Assembly: GCA_036250225.1 (NCBI GenBank)
Contig: JAPZLL010000006.1
Coordinates: 1,178,001 to 1,242,000, forward strand
DNA length: 64,000 nucleotides
Reading direction: 5' to 3'
Source: Cercophora sp. LCS_1
Lineage: Eukaryota > Ascomycota > Sordariomycetes > Sordariales > Lasiosphaeriaceae
How positions within the stretch are numbered: the stretch's first letter is position 1; every line of letters starts with the position of its first letter. This document shows, in pieces, positions 11,910 to 22,527 of this stretch. Under the pieces are notes generated by a model. The model saw only the letters and a list, made by a program, of their open reading frames with translations. It did not search any database and was not told where the DNA came from. The position numbers were made by a program, and so were the translations under genes.

Positions 11910-12796
11910 TCAATCGAGCCGAGTGCGATTTATCTCCGCCTCTAATGGAACACTCAAGGCTGCCAGCCCGATCGCCTCTGCTGAATGAGAGCCTCTCTGT
12001 TTAGACGGGAGTCTCGGGACAAAGGCGGGATGGTTGGAACTCGTTGAAACGGTTTTATGGAGGGTCGTGTCTGGTTGGCAGTCGACTTTGATGCGAGGCA
12101 CCAGATCGCTTCTTTTTGAGAGTAGCTGGGTATTCTGCTTCTGACAGGGGAATTTTCGTCACGGCAGTTCGGACTGCGCGTCTGGCATAGGCAATGGAGC
12201 ATCTGTTGGTTCCCGAATTCGGTGGAAGCGAGTCCTAGAGAGCTGGTTGTTTGATTTTGGGGTTGTCTCTGGGGTTGTCTCATTGGGCAGACATCATGTT
12301 TATTCCCAGTATCTTACGAGGTATCATGAGTTGTAATTTTGTGGAGGCATTTCCCATAGCATTCTTCTCGCGTATCACTTTCGTCTGGGGAAGATCTCGG
12401 ACTAGAACCAATGTTGCTGTGGTTCCAGTTGATGTCGCGGCCCAAGCACAGTGCACATACGGCTAACAGCACGGACTTCACATGCATCTCAGCACGGGCT
12501 CATCTTCAACTTGCAACCGTAACACAACGCATTCTCGCACTTTCGAATTTGCCCTCTCGTTTGGTCTGCGTTTCCGTTGGTTTGTTTTAGCCTTTTATTG
12601 GTCGATTGTCGCCGAAATCGTGAGGTTAAAGATTAAAGTGTCGACCCAGTGTCGTTGCGACAGAGCATTTGCCGTCGAGCAAGTGTCGGTGTCGCTAGGC
12701 AACAAACGGGGAGCTGCAACGAACCGAAGGAAACCGGAGCCAGGAACAGGAACAACGCAGACGATAAGCATATTGAAAGAAAGACGCAACGAAACG
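11910..12796. other. Intergenic: ypd1 3' end and AKAP7-like promoter
   Basis: 887 bp between tandem plus-strand genes. Contains the ypd1 3' UTR and the leader of the next gene. No coding motif, RNA gene or repeat seen. Confidence 0.4.
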
Positions 12797-13608
12797 ATGC
12801 CGCCCAAACTCCCACCGCCCACGCACTTTCTATGCATTCCCCTCGTCAACTCTGTCTCTCGCCCCCAGCTCCTCCAGAGCATCTCTGCGTTTCGCGCAGA
12901 TGTGACCAGCTATGCTAGTTTCGGTGTGCCAGACGAGGCTATCAGGCCCGTGGGAACGCTGCATTTGACGTTGGGCGTGATGAGTTTTCCAAAGAATGGT
13001 ATGTTCGTCATGTTACGTCACGCGGCTTGAACTTTTAAAGATGAGAGCTAAACCAGAGAGAAACAGAGGGTTTAGACCGAGCCGCGGAGTTGTTGGCTTC
13101 ACTCAAACCAAGGGAGATTCTGGCGAGTTTCAAACCGCCGGTTATGCCGGGAGTTGAACAGCCACAACAGCAGCAAGCTGAAGGTGCTGGGAGCGAGGAG
13201 TTGGTGATCACCCTACGTGGCCTGGAATCGATGCAGCCCCCGGCCAAGGCGTCGGTGTTGTATGCACCGCCCGTTGATCCGATGGGCAAGCTGCAGGCGT
13301 TTGGGGAGAGGCTGAAGGAGGCTTTTGTGGAGGCCGAGTTGATGAACGACGACAAGAGGCCGTTGCTGTTGCACGCGACGGTTCTGAATACGATTTACGT
13401 CCGGGGAGGAAGAGACAAGAAGGGGAAGAAAAGAGATAAATTGACGATTGATGCACGGGGGATTTTGGATCGGTATGAAGATGAGGTATGGATGGAGAAT
13501 GTCAAGGTGGACAGGCTTGCGATATGTAAGATGGGGGCGAAGAAGGTTGAGATGGCGGGTGGGGAGGTCGATGAGGAGTATGAGGTTGTTGTTGAGACGA
13601 TGATATAG
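12797..13608 (+). CDS. AKAP7/ASCC1-like 2H phosphoesterase-fold protein
   Basis: Two exons, 12797-12998 and 13067-13608 (intron 68 bp, GTATGT...AAACAG), 247 aa. It begins MPPKLPPPTHFLCIPLVN, as in the AKAP7 'NLS' domain family (2'-5' RNA ligase-like). The two hallmark HxT/S motifs of 2H phosphoesterases are present: HLT at residues 56-58 (in GTLHLTLGVM) and HAT at 170-172 (in LLHATVLNT). Both catalytic histidines are therefore intact. Known 2H enzymes hydrolyse 2'-5' or cyclic phosphodiester bonds in RNA or nucleotides. The substrate here is unknown. No KH domain is visible, unlike animal ASCC1. A basic GGRDKKGKKRDK segment follows the second motif. Confidence 0.88.
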
Positions 13609-14129
13609 GGGTGTATGAGGCTTAAATGGAAGCCTGGACCCGTGCTTTCGAGATCGTCAGAAAGATCTTCAAGATGTACTTCACGATCTCCGGGTCCGTC
13701 CCGTAGGAAAGCACTCCCCTGTCCCTATTCCCTATAGGGCTGTCAGCCGCCCCCCGCATCGGCACTATGAAACTCCCGTCCCCGCTTGAGAGCAGCAAAC
13801 CACTCGGAAATCACCTGAACGGCTGAACCTGTTCTCGTCTGCCTTGCGGCGGCAAAGAAAATGGGAATCACGGGGTATTCTCCCACCATCCATCACAAAC
13901 TACACCGAATTTGTCCGAGCTTCGTATGGCACAACAATCAAGCGCAGGCAACCACATCCCCCCCCAAAAGCATCTTATATACCAGCGTCAGGGACCGCGG
14001 GGAAAAATAAAAAGCCATGATGCTGCGCATCTGCAAGATCTCCCCTGCATAGCATTTGTCCATCACAGCCTTGCACCCCGTATCTAATCTGACCACGTTC
14101 AACACCAACCTCGCAAAAAAAAAAAAAAA
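13609..14129. promoter_or_regulatory. Promoter and leader of the coiled-coil gene
   Basis: 521 bp between tandem genes. C-rich tracts and a run of A directly before the next start codon. No RNA gene found. Confidence 0.4.
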
Positions 14130-14130
14130 A
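14115..14130 (+). promoter_or_regulatory. Poly(A) tract running into the start codon
   Basis: Sixteen A in a row, the last being the A of the ATG at 14130. Long A tracts in yeast leaders are known to bind Pab1 and affect initiation. A role here is inference. Confidence 0.6.
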
Positions 14131-15517
14131 TGCCACGCAAACCCCCCCTAGAAAAAGACCCAATCCCCAATTCCAACTCCAAAGAGCCGCGACGACGTCA
14201 ACAAACAACACCCACATCCTCCCCCTCCCGCCGCTCCACCGCTTCAACATCCACCACCCGCTCCATGCTCGCCCCTCCACCCCGCGCCGCCCTCTCCCGA
14301 AGCGGCGCCTCCAGTCCCACCCCACAAGACACCACTTCGTCCCCCTCCGATGCCGCCTCAACCGTCGCCGCCGCCGCCGCAGCAGCAGCAGCAACTGCCG
14401 TCCTCCGCGACCGCGACACGCGCATCACGCAGCTAGAAAAGGAACTAGCCCTCATGGAAGACGTCTTCACACGTGAACTCGACAAGCTCAGTCGCTCCGA
14501 GAGCGAGACCTCAAGCGCATGGCAGGCGAAATTCGCGGCATTAGCAGCGAGTTTCGACGTGGCGGAACGGGAAAAGGAGGAAGCCAAACGGGAGGTGTTA
14601 CGGCGTGGTGAGGAGGTGGAGCGGTTGAGAGCGCAAGTGAGGGGGTTGAAGGAGTGGGTGAGTCAGAGTACGAGGAGGGATGGAGGAGCGGACATGATGA
14701 CGGATGATGAGGTGAGGGGGAGGATGGAGAGGCTGGGGAATGAGTTGCAGAATTGGGTTGTTGGTGGGTTTCGGAAGGGGAGGGTTGTTGTTGGTACGGG
14801 AGTGGGAGGAGGAGTCGCGGACGCAGAGGTTGCGAGGTTGGTGCCCATGTTTGAGGAGATTATGTCCAAGGTGCACTTGCTGCAGGCGTTGGTGTCGAGG
14901 GTGTTGGTGGAGGAGGTGTTTGGCAAGTATTTTGTTGGGTTGTCGGATGAGCAGGCTGGGCAGATCACGCAGGTTGAGACGCTGTTGGGTTCGTTTGGTA
15001 TGTGCTCTGGACAACAACGCTGAGAGATGTCTAGAACAGACTGACATGGACAGCAGCGTCTTCACCAGAGCCGGTCAACCAATGGCGCGCTCAGACACTT
15101 GCTTTACTCAAGCGTGAGGCTGGTGAGAAGCTGCAAGCGGAGACCGCGCACATCACAGCAACTATCGTCCGAAAGGTAAATGCTTTACTCGATGCTATTA
15201 CGGACACTACAGCCAGCGAAGTACGAAACCAGGGTCTTCGGGGCCTTGTGACTAGCGCCATCGAGCTCTCGCGGCTGCTGGTCGTCCAAAAGGCCGTCTT
15301 CAAGGTATTCATGCCCGAGATACTACCGCATCAGCGAACCATGTTCGATTCCACGACTATGGAGGATCAAGGCGGTGAGGACGACGAGGGTCTCGAGGAG
15401 CGAGAAATATGCTGCGTGGCGTTTCCGGGCATCCTGAAGAGGGGAGACGAGAGCGGGGGACATCTTCAGTACTGCAACGTGATATCAAAGGCGAGGGTCT
15501 TGTGTAGCCCAGAGTGA
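14130..15517 (+). CDS. Conserved-looking coiled-coil protein of unknown function
   Basis: Two exons, 14130-14997 and 15054-15517 (intron 56 bp, GTATGT...CAG), 443 aa. Residues 1-75 are Ser/Thr/Pro-rich and disordered, followed by an alanine run of ten coded by GCC then GCA. Residues 92-175 form a clear coiled coil (ITQLEKELALMEDVFTRELD, EREKEEAKREVLRRGEEVER). Then come ELQNWVVGGFRKGRV and VHLLQALVSRVLVEEVFGKY, an ordered helical domain that continues through exon 2 (VRNQGLRGLVTSAIELSRLL). I do not recognise a named family. The layout resembles fungal proteins with an N-terminal coiled coil and a helical C-domain. The acceptor CAGCAG is a NAGNAG site and can give one alanine more or less. Confidence 0.82.
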
Positions 15518-18020
15518 CGAGCATGCCGAGCGAGATACGGAGGGCCGCTTCCACATGAGCACTGCAATTCGAGCACCACAATTCTGGTGCTCTGATCCGT
15601 CATGGTGACGAGACGAGTGCCGCCCAATAAGGCCGGATCCGTAAGATCCGGTCCGCGGTCGCGGGTTGGTGCCACAGAGCTAAGGCTGACACCAGATGTT
15701 GATGGATATACCTGGCTGGTTCAGTCGTACGACGAATCCCGTGGGGTGTCTCGGTTACACCACCTTAGCCGGAACGCGGGAGTCCCACCACCATTCTCTG
15801 GCTGAGGACACGCGGAGCTGGTGAGGACGGCACGCGCGGCGGCGCAATACTAGAGCTGTCTCAGCGCCTAATGTGGCAGCAATCAGAGGGTTGGGTCGGT
15901 GTTATTTGCTTGCCCGCCTAGGTTTCATTCGGGGCCATATCATGGTGAACCACGGCTGAGTGCAAGGATAATCCAGTGATGCGACCCAACGGCAGAGATC
16001 ACCTTACCCAGTTCTCAACTGGGATACAAGCAGGTAGCCATAAAGAACCGCCGGCGCGAAGCTCGGCTTTGGTTGCTAAAACCATTCCAGGATCCACGAC
16101 CAAAGGAGAATATGATATGTCTCTTGCAGCTGCATGCAAGCAATGCAAGGTGTGTCCGTGTTGATACGTAATAGCAGTGACTCTACCTTTATCGGATGGA
16201 ACTTCTCCCGCAGAGCCTCTTATTTCCACGTCGTGAAGGCGGCGCGCAGTGTCTTGAGGTCAGCATTCGTTTGCATTGGTATCTGTAGACCACGGCTCTT
16301 CTTCGATCACCAAGTTTCAAAAAAGGAATCAATATGGGTGCCTAAGGGTGACGTGAATCAGTTGAACCGCAATTGAAGCGCACGTGAAGACATGTTAGGC
16401 CGTGTATGCTGGACTCGGTTATCCGTACCGCTATGAACCAGGATCACAGGCTGGAGTGAGTTGGGTAACGCTAGGTTTCTTGGGATGTGATAGAACGAGA
16501 GAGCATGTGGCTGCAAGCTTGGCGCGTCCCGTCCTCGTCCATCTCGGGTAACCTCAGTGCGTCAGCGATGCGCGGAACCTTTGCGTTGACACCGCTGCGA
16601 CTCAAACGAGGTGGCTTCCGTGGGCTCAGGCCTGTTTCCTCCGTGAAGGTCTGTGATGCTTGGTTGGATACTGGAGGGTTGAGGCTCAACTCCAGTCATC
16701 CAGCGACTGCCACGTCGAATACCCCGCGTTTCGTTGGGACCGGTGGGTGGTATCGGCGATGACAGGAAGACATGATCCAAGGATATCGAAAGACGGAGGC
16801 CGGGATGAGCACGACGGGACGTCTTTCGATTGCGTCTTGTCTGAGTGGCTGTGGATTCCGACTGCCGCCTCGATGACTGATGTTTCAAAGTCAGGAGATA
16901 TTCCATCGTCGCGCCCAGAGGCCATATGCATGATGGCGTTTCTGCAGCAATAGCTCGAGTTGGAAGGGTATCACCGGCCATTCAGCCCGATATCCCAGCG
17001 GCCGACGGCATAGGTCGGGCTTATGTTGCTGCGTGTCGAGCATCGTACCAAACCATTCTGGGAGCGCCATTGAAGAGTCATCCTGTGATAGTGAGTTCAT
17101 GCCCAAGCCGAGGAGAAATGATAGCGAGTGATCCCGATGCACGAAGACCGGCGTGAGGGTGCGCAAATGCTCAGGTGTATGGAATACATGATGTTGGTCG
17201 TAGAAGGAAATGCGGTGACGGTGGTGGTGTGAACGATGGGAGGGGAGGAAGAGGACAGAGGCGTGCATTCTCCCGCCAAGTCGGCAGGCCATCCTATGTC
17301 TGAGGGGAGTTGTCGCGAAGGAAGAGGTCCAAGTGGTGGGTCCGCGAGGATGGTTGCTCGGGACGGGAGCTGAGTGAAAGGGAACTAGGGAAAGGGAATG
17401 CGCGGCCGGTGGGATGTGAGAGCCAGAAGGTGCAATGGAAACTGAGCCTCCAGTCTTCTATGTAAAAGGAAATATCCCCCACTGGAACGAATTTCCATTT
17501 CCATTGCACTCACCAAGCACTCGACCCTTCGACCATCCTCAGCTGTCCAAACTCCCAACCTAGTTGACAATCTGACTTCAGCTTGCCATCGCCATCGCCC
17601 GAATTCCATCACATCCTTTTCCCCTTTCCACGACCCTCAGCTGCATTACTGAGCAACCCCGTTGCCGCTACTGGCGACCACACCCCTCTCCCGTCATCCT
17701 GCACTTGCAGTATACTCAATCGGGCTTGGTCCGGATCTCCTCGATTCGATCATCCTCGTTGAGTCCCGTCCCTGGCAAAACGGCCATCACCCTTTCTTTT
17801 GCTGCATTTTGTGAACTTTTGGCATCTCTCCTCTGGCCTGAGGAGAGAAACGGTCATCGGTTTCGTGATACCACAAGCCGGCCCTGATCTGGCCCTCCAA
17901 TCCATCACGGTTGGGGGATGTTCCCGATCTGACTTGTCGATCGCCAATTGCGGGACCCCCACCTCAGCGCTCACAGCCCCTCGGCACTTGCCTCTCCGGC
18001 CGCCACCAAACACTTTCGGA
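15518..18020. other. Intergenic, 2.5 kb, no supportable gene
   Basis: No open frame here carries a motif. A 7-bp hairpin (ccggatc - 5 nt - gatccgg) sits at 15633-15651. The last 500 bases are C/T-rich, consistent with promoter and leader of the next gene. Confidence 0.4.
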
Positions 18021-18848
18021 ATGACAACCTCAAGTGCAGATGTCGACCCAGACGCCATCCTGCAATTCATTGAGCCATTTTCAAACTTGAACGGACCTCG
18101 TGTCTGGCCTGCGACTGCAACGGCATATACACCACAGGCTTCTGCGTATGCTGCCTCAAGCACCACCGGCGACGACTGGTCGTCATCGGCGTCCAGCTCC
18201 CACTATACAATGACGTCGGGCTCCACAGCGTGCGCCCAGTCTTCGACCTTCAGCACCACCCCCCGACGAGCTGCGAGTTCGATCAGCAAGAGTTCAGCAC
18301 CATCGCGAGGAACTTCGCGAGGAGTGGCAATGGGTGCGAATCCCAGACACGATGGGTCCTATGAATTGTGGTGTGAATTTCGAGATGTCGAAGACTGCAA
18401 CGCCAGGTTTCGAGGCGACGACGAGGTGGGCTGGATTCAGCACCACATCACCGAGCATCTCAATGGCACATTTCCTTCCAAACTCGTATGCTGGTTCTGC
18501 GACGAACACATCTCCTTCGATGCCGGTTACTTCCACGACCTTCAGGGAATGTTCGAATTGCGAATGGGACATATCCGCGAGCACATTCGGGGAGACTATT
18601 TTGGAGTCAACAGCATGCGGCCCGACTTCCATGTGCTTGAGCATTTGCACAATCTTGGCCGGATCGATCGAGAAACATTCGATGGGCTACGGGGCTACAC
18701 CGAGCTTCCTGCTGAGTATCAACTGCCGGATGATTATGTCGAACCCTCAACATACCAGGCAGCTCGCGGAGCTCAGGCGTACTGCTATGACCAAGCGCGA
18801 GAGGATCGTCATCGGCGGAGACAGAAGGGTTCCAGCAAGAGGAAATAA
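18021..18848 (+). CDS. Cys/His-containing fungal protein, zinc-finger-like, unknown function
   Basis: Single exon, 275 aa. The frame is open from 17799, but the ATG at 18021 (CGGAATGAC) gives a Ser-rich disordered leader typical of this kind of protein. The ordered part spans about residues 113-215: ELWCEFRDVEDCNARF, DDEVGWIQHHITEHL, LVCWFCDEH, then FELRMGHIREHIRGDYF. The pairs C-x7-C, HH-x3-H, CWFC and H-x3-H could bind zinc in degenerate C2H2-like fingers; this is inferred from spacing only. The C-terminus is basic (DRHRRRQKGSSKRK), a likely nuclear localisation signal. It may be a nuclear DNA-binding protein. No named family is claimed. Confidence 0.8.
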   Translation: MTTSSADVDPDAILQFIEPFSNLNGPRVWPATATAYTPQASAYAASSTTGDDWSSSASSSHYTMTSGSTACAQSSTFSTTPRRAASSISKSSAPSRGTSRGVAMGANPRHDGSYELWCEFRDVEDCNARFRGDDEVGWIQHHITEHLNGTFPSKLVCWFCDEHISFDAGYFHDLQGMFELRMGHIREHIRGDYFGVNSMRPDFHVLEHLHNLGRIDRETFDGLRGYTELPAEYQLPDDYVEPSTYQAARGAQAYCYDQAREDRHRRRQKGSSKRK

Positions 18849-20910
18849 ATGAAGTTGAGCCGACCAATGATTGTTGTTCATCCCAAATCTTTGCCTCCGA
18901 GGTTGTCGCCGTGTCAATCAAGCGAGACCTTGACGTCACCCGGCTCGGGTTCGGGCCGGCCCGAGACATCGGGATTCCGGTGGCCGATCTCGTTTTGAAC
19001 CTCGTAACGTTTCTCTCGGTTCTCTCACACTTTTGATTCCTCCACGCGTCGTCGAAATTGGCCCATCTGGGCAAGGAACATTTCCCCATTACCACAAGGC
19101 TGACAGGCGCATGGTCGGAATCGACATGCAGGAACTGGACACACTGGGGATGCCTGTGATGCCACGTCTCCTGCATGTAGGGCTCCTTCGGACGATTATG
19201 GGGCCGGAGGGGAAGGCTTCCTCGGCCAAATGGGCGAGTGTGCGAGTGGGCGAGTGCCCTCGACTCAAGTGCTCCCATCCCCGCTTTCTTGAACACTCTC
19301 ACACCTCGGCTCCCAGCCTGACTAAGGCGTGTATGGATTTTTCTCCTATGTCTGAATGGATACCCTTTTGCACTTGGTTGCTAGTCGATACCCGGAAGGA
19401 CGCTTGTGGTAGCCTGCCAACTCATTATACTGGTGGATTTTGTAACCTGTGACAAACTAGGATATGAAACACTGAGGTGTCAGTGGGTGATCTTGTCAGT
19501 GGGTGATATTGGGTGTGGATCTGGTGTCGTGCGTCGTGGCGGTCTGGTTTATGTGGGCGGTGGCGAAAAGAAGCGATGGTGATGCTGAATATATGGAAAT
19601 TTGGCTGGCTCGGTGTTCAAGGCGTTGGGTTTATTGTGCAGGACAGAGTTTGGAATTTGAAGAGAAATCTGGCTGGAGACGAGGGGTAAGGCATTGACGA
19701 GAGCTACGCCAGGAATAGGAAATGGAATTTGATCATGTATGAAGGCCAAGAAAGCCAAAGTCTATGCAGCTTTTGTGTGCAATGGAGCTCTATGAGTTTT
19801 CACACCGCTATGAAGGCGAACTGCAGGCCGAGGGGAGTGGTGTGGAACGGCTCGCCTTGCAGTCTGCCTTGTCCCTCGTGGCGAACCGTCAGCCCTGCGT
19901 CCCGAGTGGTTGATCATTTCTCCCAAGTCCATGCCAACAAAATTTTCTTTCCGACACATCATTTGTTTAGAAGATGTTTCCAGTGTGAGTACTTTGGCTC
20001 TCCTGGTTGGTGGTCACACTTTGAAGTCGTTGTCATTACCCGAGGAAGCCAAGAGCCAAGGGCGTGGGCGGAGTGTGGCTGTGCAAATCGTGCAACACGC
20101 CGGAGTCTTGGATGAGGGTACCGTAGGTGGGAGCGCCTGGTTATGAGTCTCGGCTTCTGACGGCATTGCGTTGCGTGAGTCAAACTGTCGGTGGTGCTTT
20201 GGAGCTGGCGTGTAAGGTTGAGCAGGGGGGTTGTGTTTTCCTATTCGATGCTTGAAGAATACCACCCAAGGTTAAAGATATTGAAGCTCTGGGTTGATGA
20301 TGATGATGGTTCTTGTTATAAATCAGTGGAACTTGGAGTAGGGAGGGGGGATACGGTTATTTGTGAGTGTCTGGAGTTACGGGGTGTTGAACGTGTTCGA
20401 TGTCGTCGGTGGTTGTTCCTCACTAAATGGAGATGAGATCATTTGGTTGTTTTTGGTCTCCTGGTAAGAGATGGGCTAGTTTCGGCTTTGCTGAGACACC
20501 ATCATCAGCATGTTAGCTTTGATGAAGATGATGGGACAAACTGTGACCGTGTCGAGCCTCTGGAGTTGCATGGGAAGCATAAACAGAGAATGTCGAACGT
20601 TGACCTCGGCCCCTCACATCGTTTCTTCCCCGTCTAATATGTAGTCTGACGCCTTACCTTGCTTGCTAGTCCCTCTAGCTTGTGTCTGCCTGTGATGTGA
20701 CCGTTCCCAGTCAGCGGAAGCGTCAACTGAAGGATGTAGGTGGTCTACCCTACCGCCCTGGTCATCCGGAATTGGCCATGAGTTGGCGCCTCCACCCACT
20801 GGGACTGGTACCAACCAGGAATCAAGTGTGTAGAACAATGCCGCTCTAGACACTGAGCGAGCAGGAAGTATATCGCCCGCGCGTCAACGAATCGAAGGCG
20901 GTTTGAGGCT
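18849..20910. other. Intergenic, 2.1 kb, no supportable gene
   Basis: Only short frames without motifs on either strand. Composition is mixed. No tRNA, 5S rRNA or transposon ends recognised. Confidence 0.4.
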
Positions 20911-21400
20911 TCACCCACCCCGGACGGTTTCAGGTCTACCCACCATCCGCTTGGATACCACGCAAGATTCGCCTTTGTTTTTTTTCACAGGCTTCATGTG
21001 AACCCTCTTCGCATTCTGCACCACGTCAGTCCCAGTCCAAAAGAAAATCCAGTCGAAACACCAGACATACCTCTTCCCTCTCGGCCAAATACCCCTCAGC
21101 GTCAGCGGCAACCGCTTTCCCAAGCAACGTAATAGGCATCAGTGCCGTCCCAGCATTGACAACCGCCTTTATCGTCTTGACCATCGCATCATTCAACGTA
21201 GGATCTACTAAGAATTGCGCTGCCGTCTGCCGCTATCCTCCTTTTTATACCGTTGATATCGGCGCTGTTGGAAAGCAGCAGGCTTGCAGCTGAACAGTTT
21301 CCTTCGGTGGCTGTTGTCATAAACGGAGTGCTGGCGTTCGGGCTCGCGCCGACAGAGAGGAAGGTGGTGATGGCAGAGGTGGCGAGGTGAGGTGGCGGCG
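20911..21400 (-). pseudogene. Ankyrin-repeat gene fragment
   Basis: Three exon-like pieces on minus: about 21400-21251, 21207-21071 and 21015-20911. The first contains LSVGASPNASTPFMTTAT and AASLLLSNSADIN, which fit the ankyrin consensus (LL..GA.PN...TP...A...G). A 43 bp GTATAA...CTTAG intron and a 55 bp GTATGT...GTGCAG intron join the pieces in frame. The end is a basic tail closing PETVRGG and a stop. No start codon or intact upstream repeats could be found. Upstream sequence becomes low-complexity proline codons. It is either the 3' end of a gene whose 5' exons I cannot see, or a relic. Relic seems more likely. Confidence 0.45.
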
Positions 21401-22527
21401 GGGGTGTTTTGGGGAGGGAGTGTTGGCGTTGTTTCCCATGGGTGCTTTGTGCCTCAATCCCTGAGATTGCAGTATTGTGATGTTCAGATACTTCATGAGT
21501 TTACGGGTACCTTGTATGCTTCGAGAGCAGCTGTAGTTGTGGCAAGCCGTTGGCCAGTGACGTGGTGCGGGACCCTGGCAGGTGGTTCGACACCATTGCC
21601 GCTCTATGAATTTTTTTGAGCATCTTGCTCGTTGTGTGATATCTAATGCTCGAATCGCTTGTAGTTAGAACTCAAGCTGCAAGGCTGCTGGTCATGCCGC
21701 CTCCCAATATGTTCAAAAAGATCAACATAGCTTTATGTTAGCTTTACACTGGGAAGTCCTGCCAAGTGTTATTCGTCAACTGAGAGAAGAAAAAAAGATT
21801 GGGTGTTGTAGGATGAACTGGTGATACTAGGTGGTAGATGCCTTCAGGTTGTCTTCGAATCTGGAGCCGACTGGATTGGACTTCGATCATAAAAGTCAAT
21901 CGTGTGACGTGAAGTGTGCCGGCTTCGACAGCTGCCAGCACTGTGTTTTACGCGGAAGGCGGCCGCGCTTGCTCGGACTGGGGCGCTTTCAGGGGCTTGG
22001 TGCCACCATTGGATCTCGCACCTTTCCTCGTTGCGACCGTTGTGGATCCGCGCCCGGGAGGACGAGCGAAACGGGCCAAGAAGGGGAGCAACGGGGTGGC
22101 TTCAGCGGTTTCCCACAGGTCGTCTGCCCCGGATTTCAGAAATTTGTGTAACCAGTACCGAGATGCTGCCTTCCCTTTCTATGCAGGGCCAAGTCGTTAG
22201 TACTTCCTTAGGTCACGTCAAATCTCCAATCTCCCTTGGCCGGGACCCCGTATTTCTACGCCCCTTCCCGTTTATCTCCAAAGGCCTCGCTTTTCATCTC
22301 GTGTTGGCTTCCTTCCTCCCGTGTAAACTGAAGAGCGCAGTGCTGGCGTGCAGTTTCCCCATTTCGCTCCTTCTGAGCCATTTCTCGTCACTCCTTTGAC
22401 ATCATTGCCATTTCTTGACGTTTGTTTTCTTTTGCGGCCTCCGTGCGCGCCCACGCTCCCTCACCCAAACGTCTTGACCAATCCCGCAATCCAATTATCC
22501 CGCTTGTCTGCCACCAACGTTGTCACC
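21401..22527. promoter_or_regulatory. Promoter region of the GH72 gene
   Basis: 1.1 kb without a supportable gene. The last 200 bases are C/T-rich and end in CACCATG, a good fungal start context. Confidence 0.4.

Noticed and set aside
21584..21594. GGTTCGACACC, a match to the tRNA B box
   Set aside because: No acceptor stem can be paired around it and no A box lies at the right distance.
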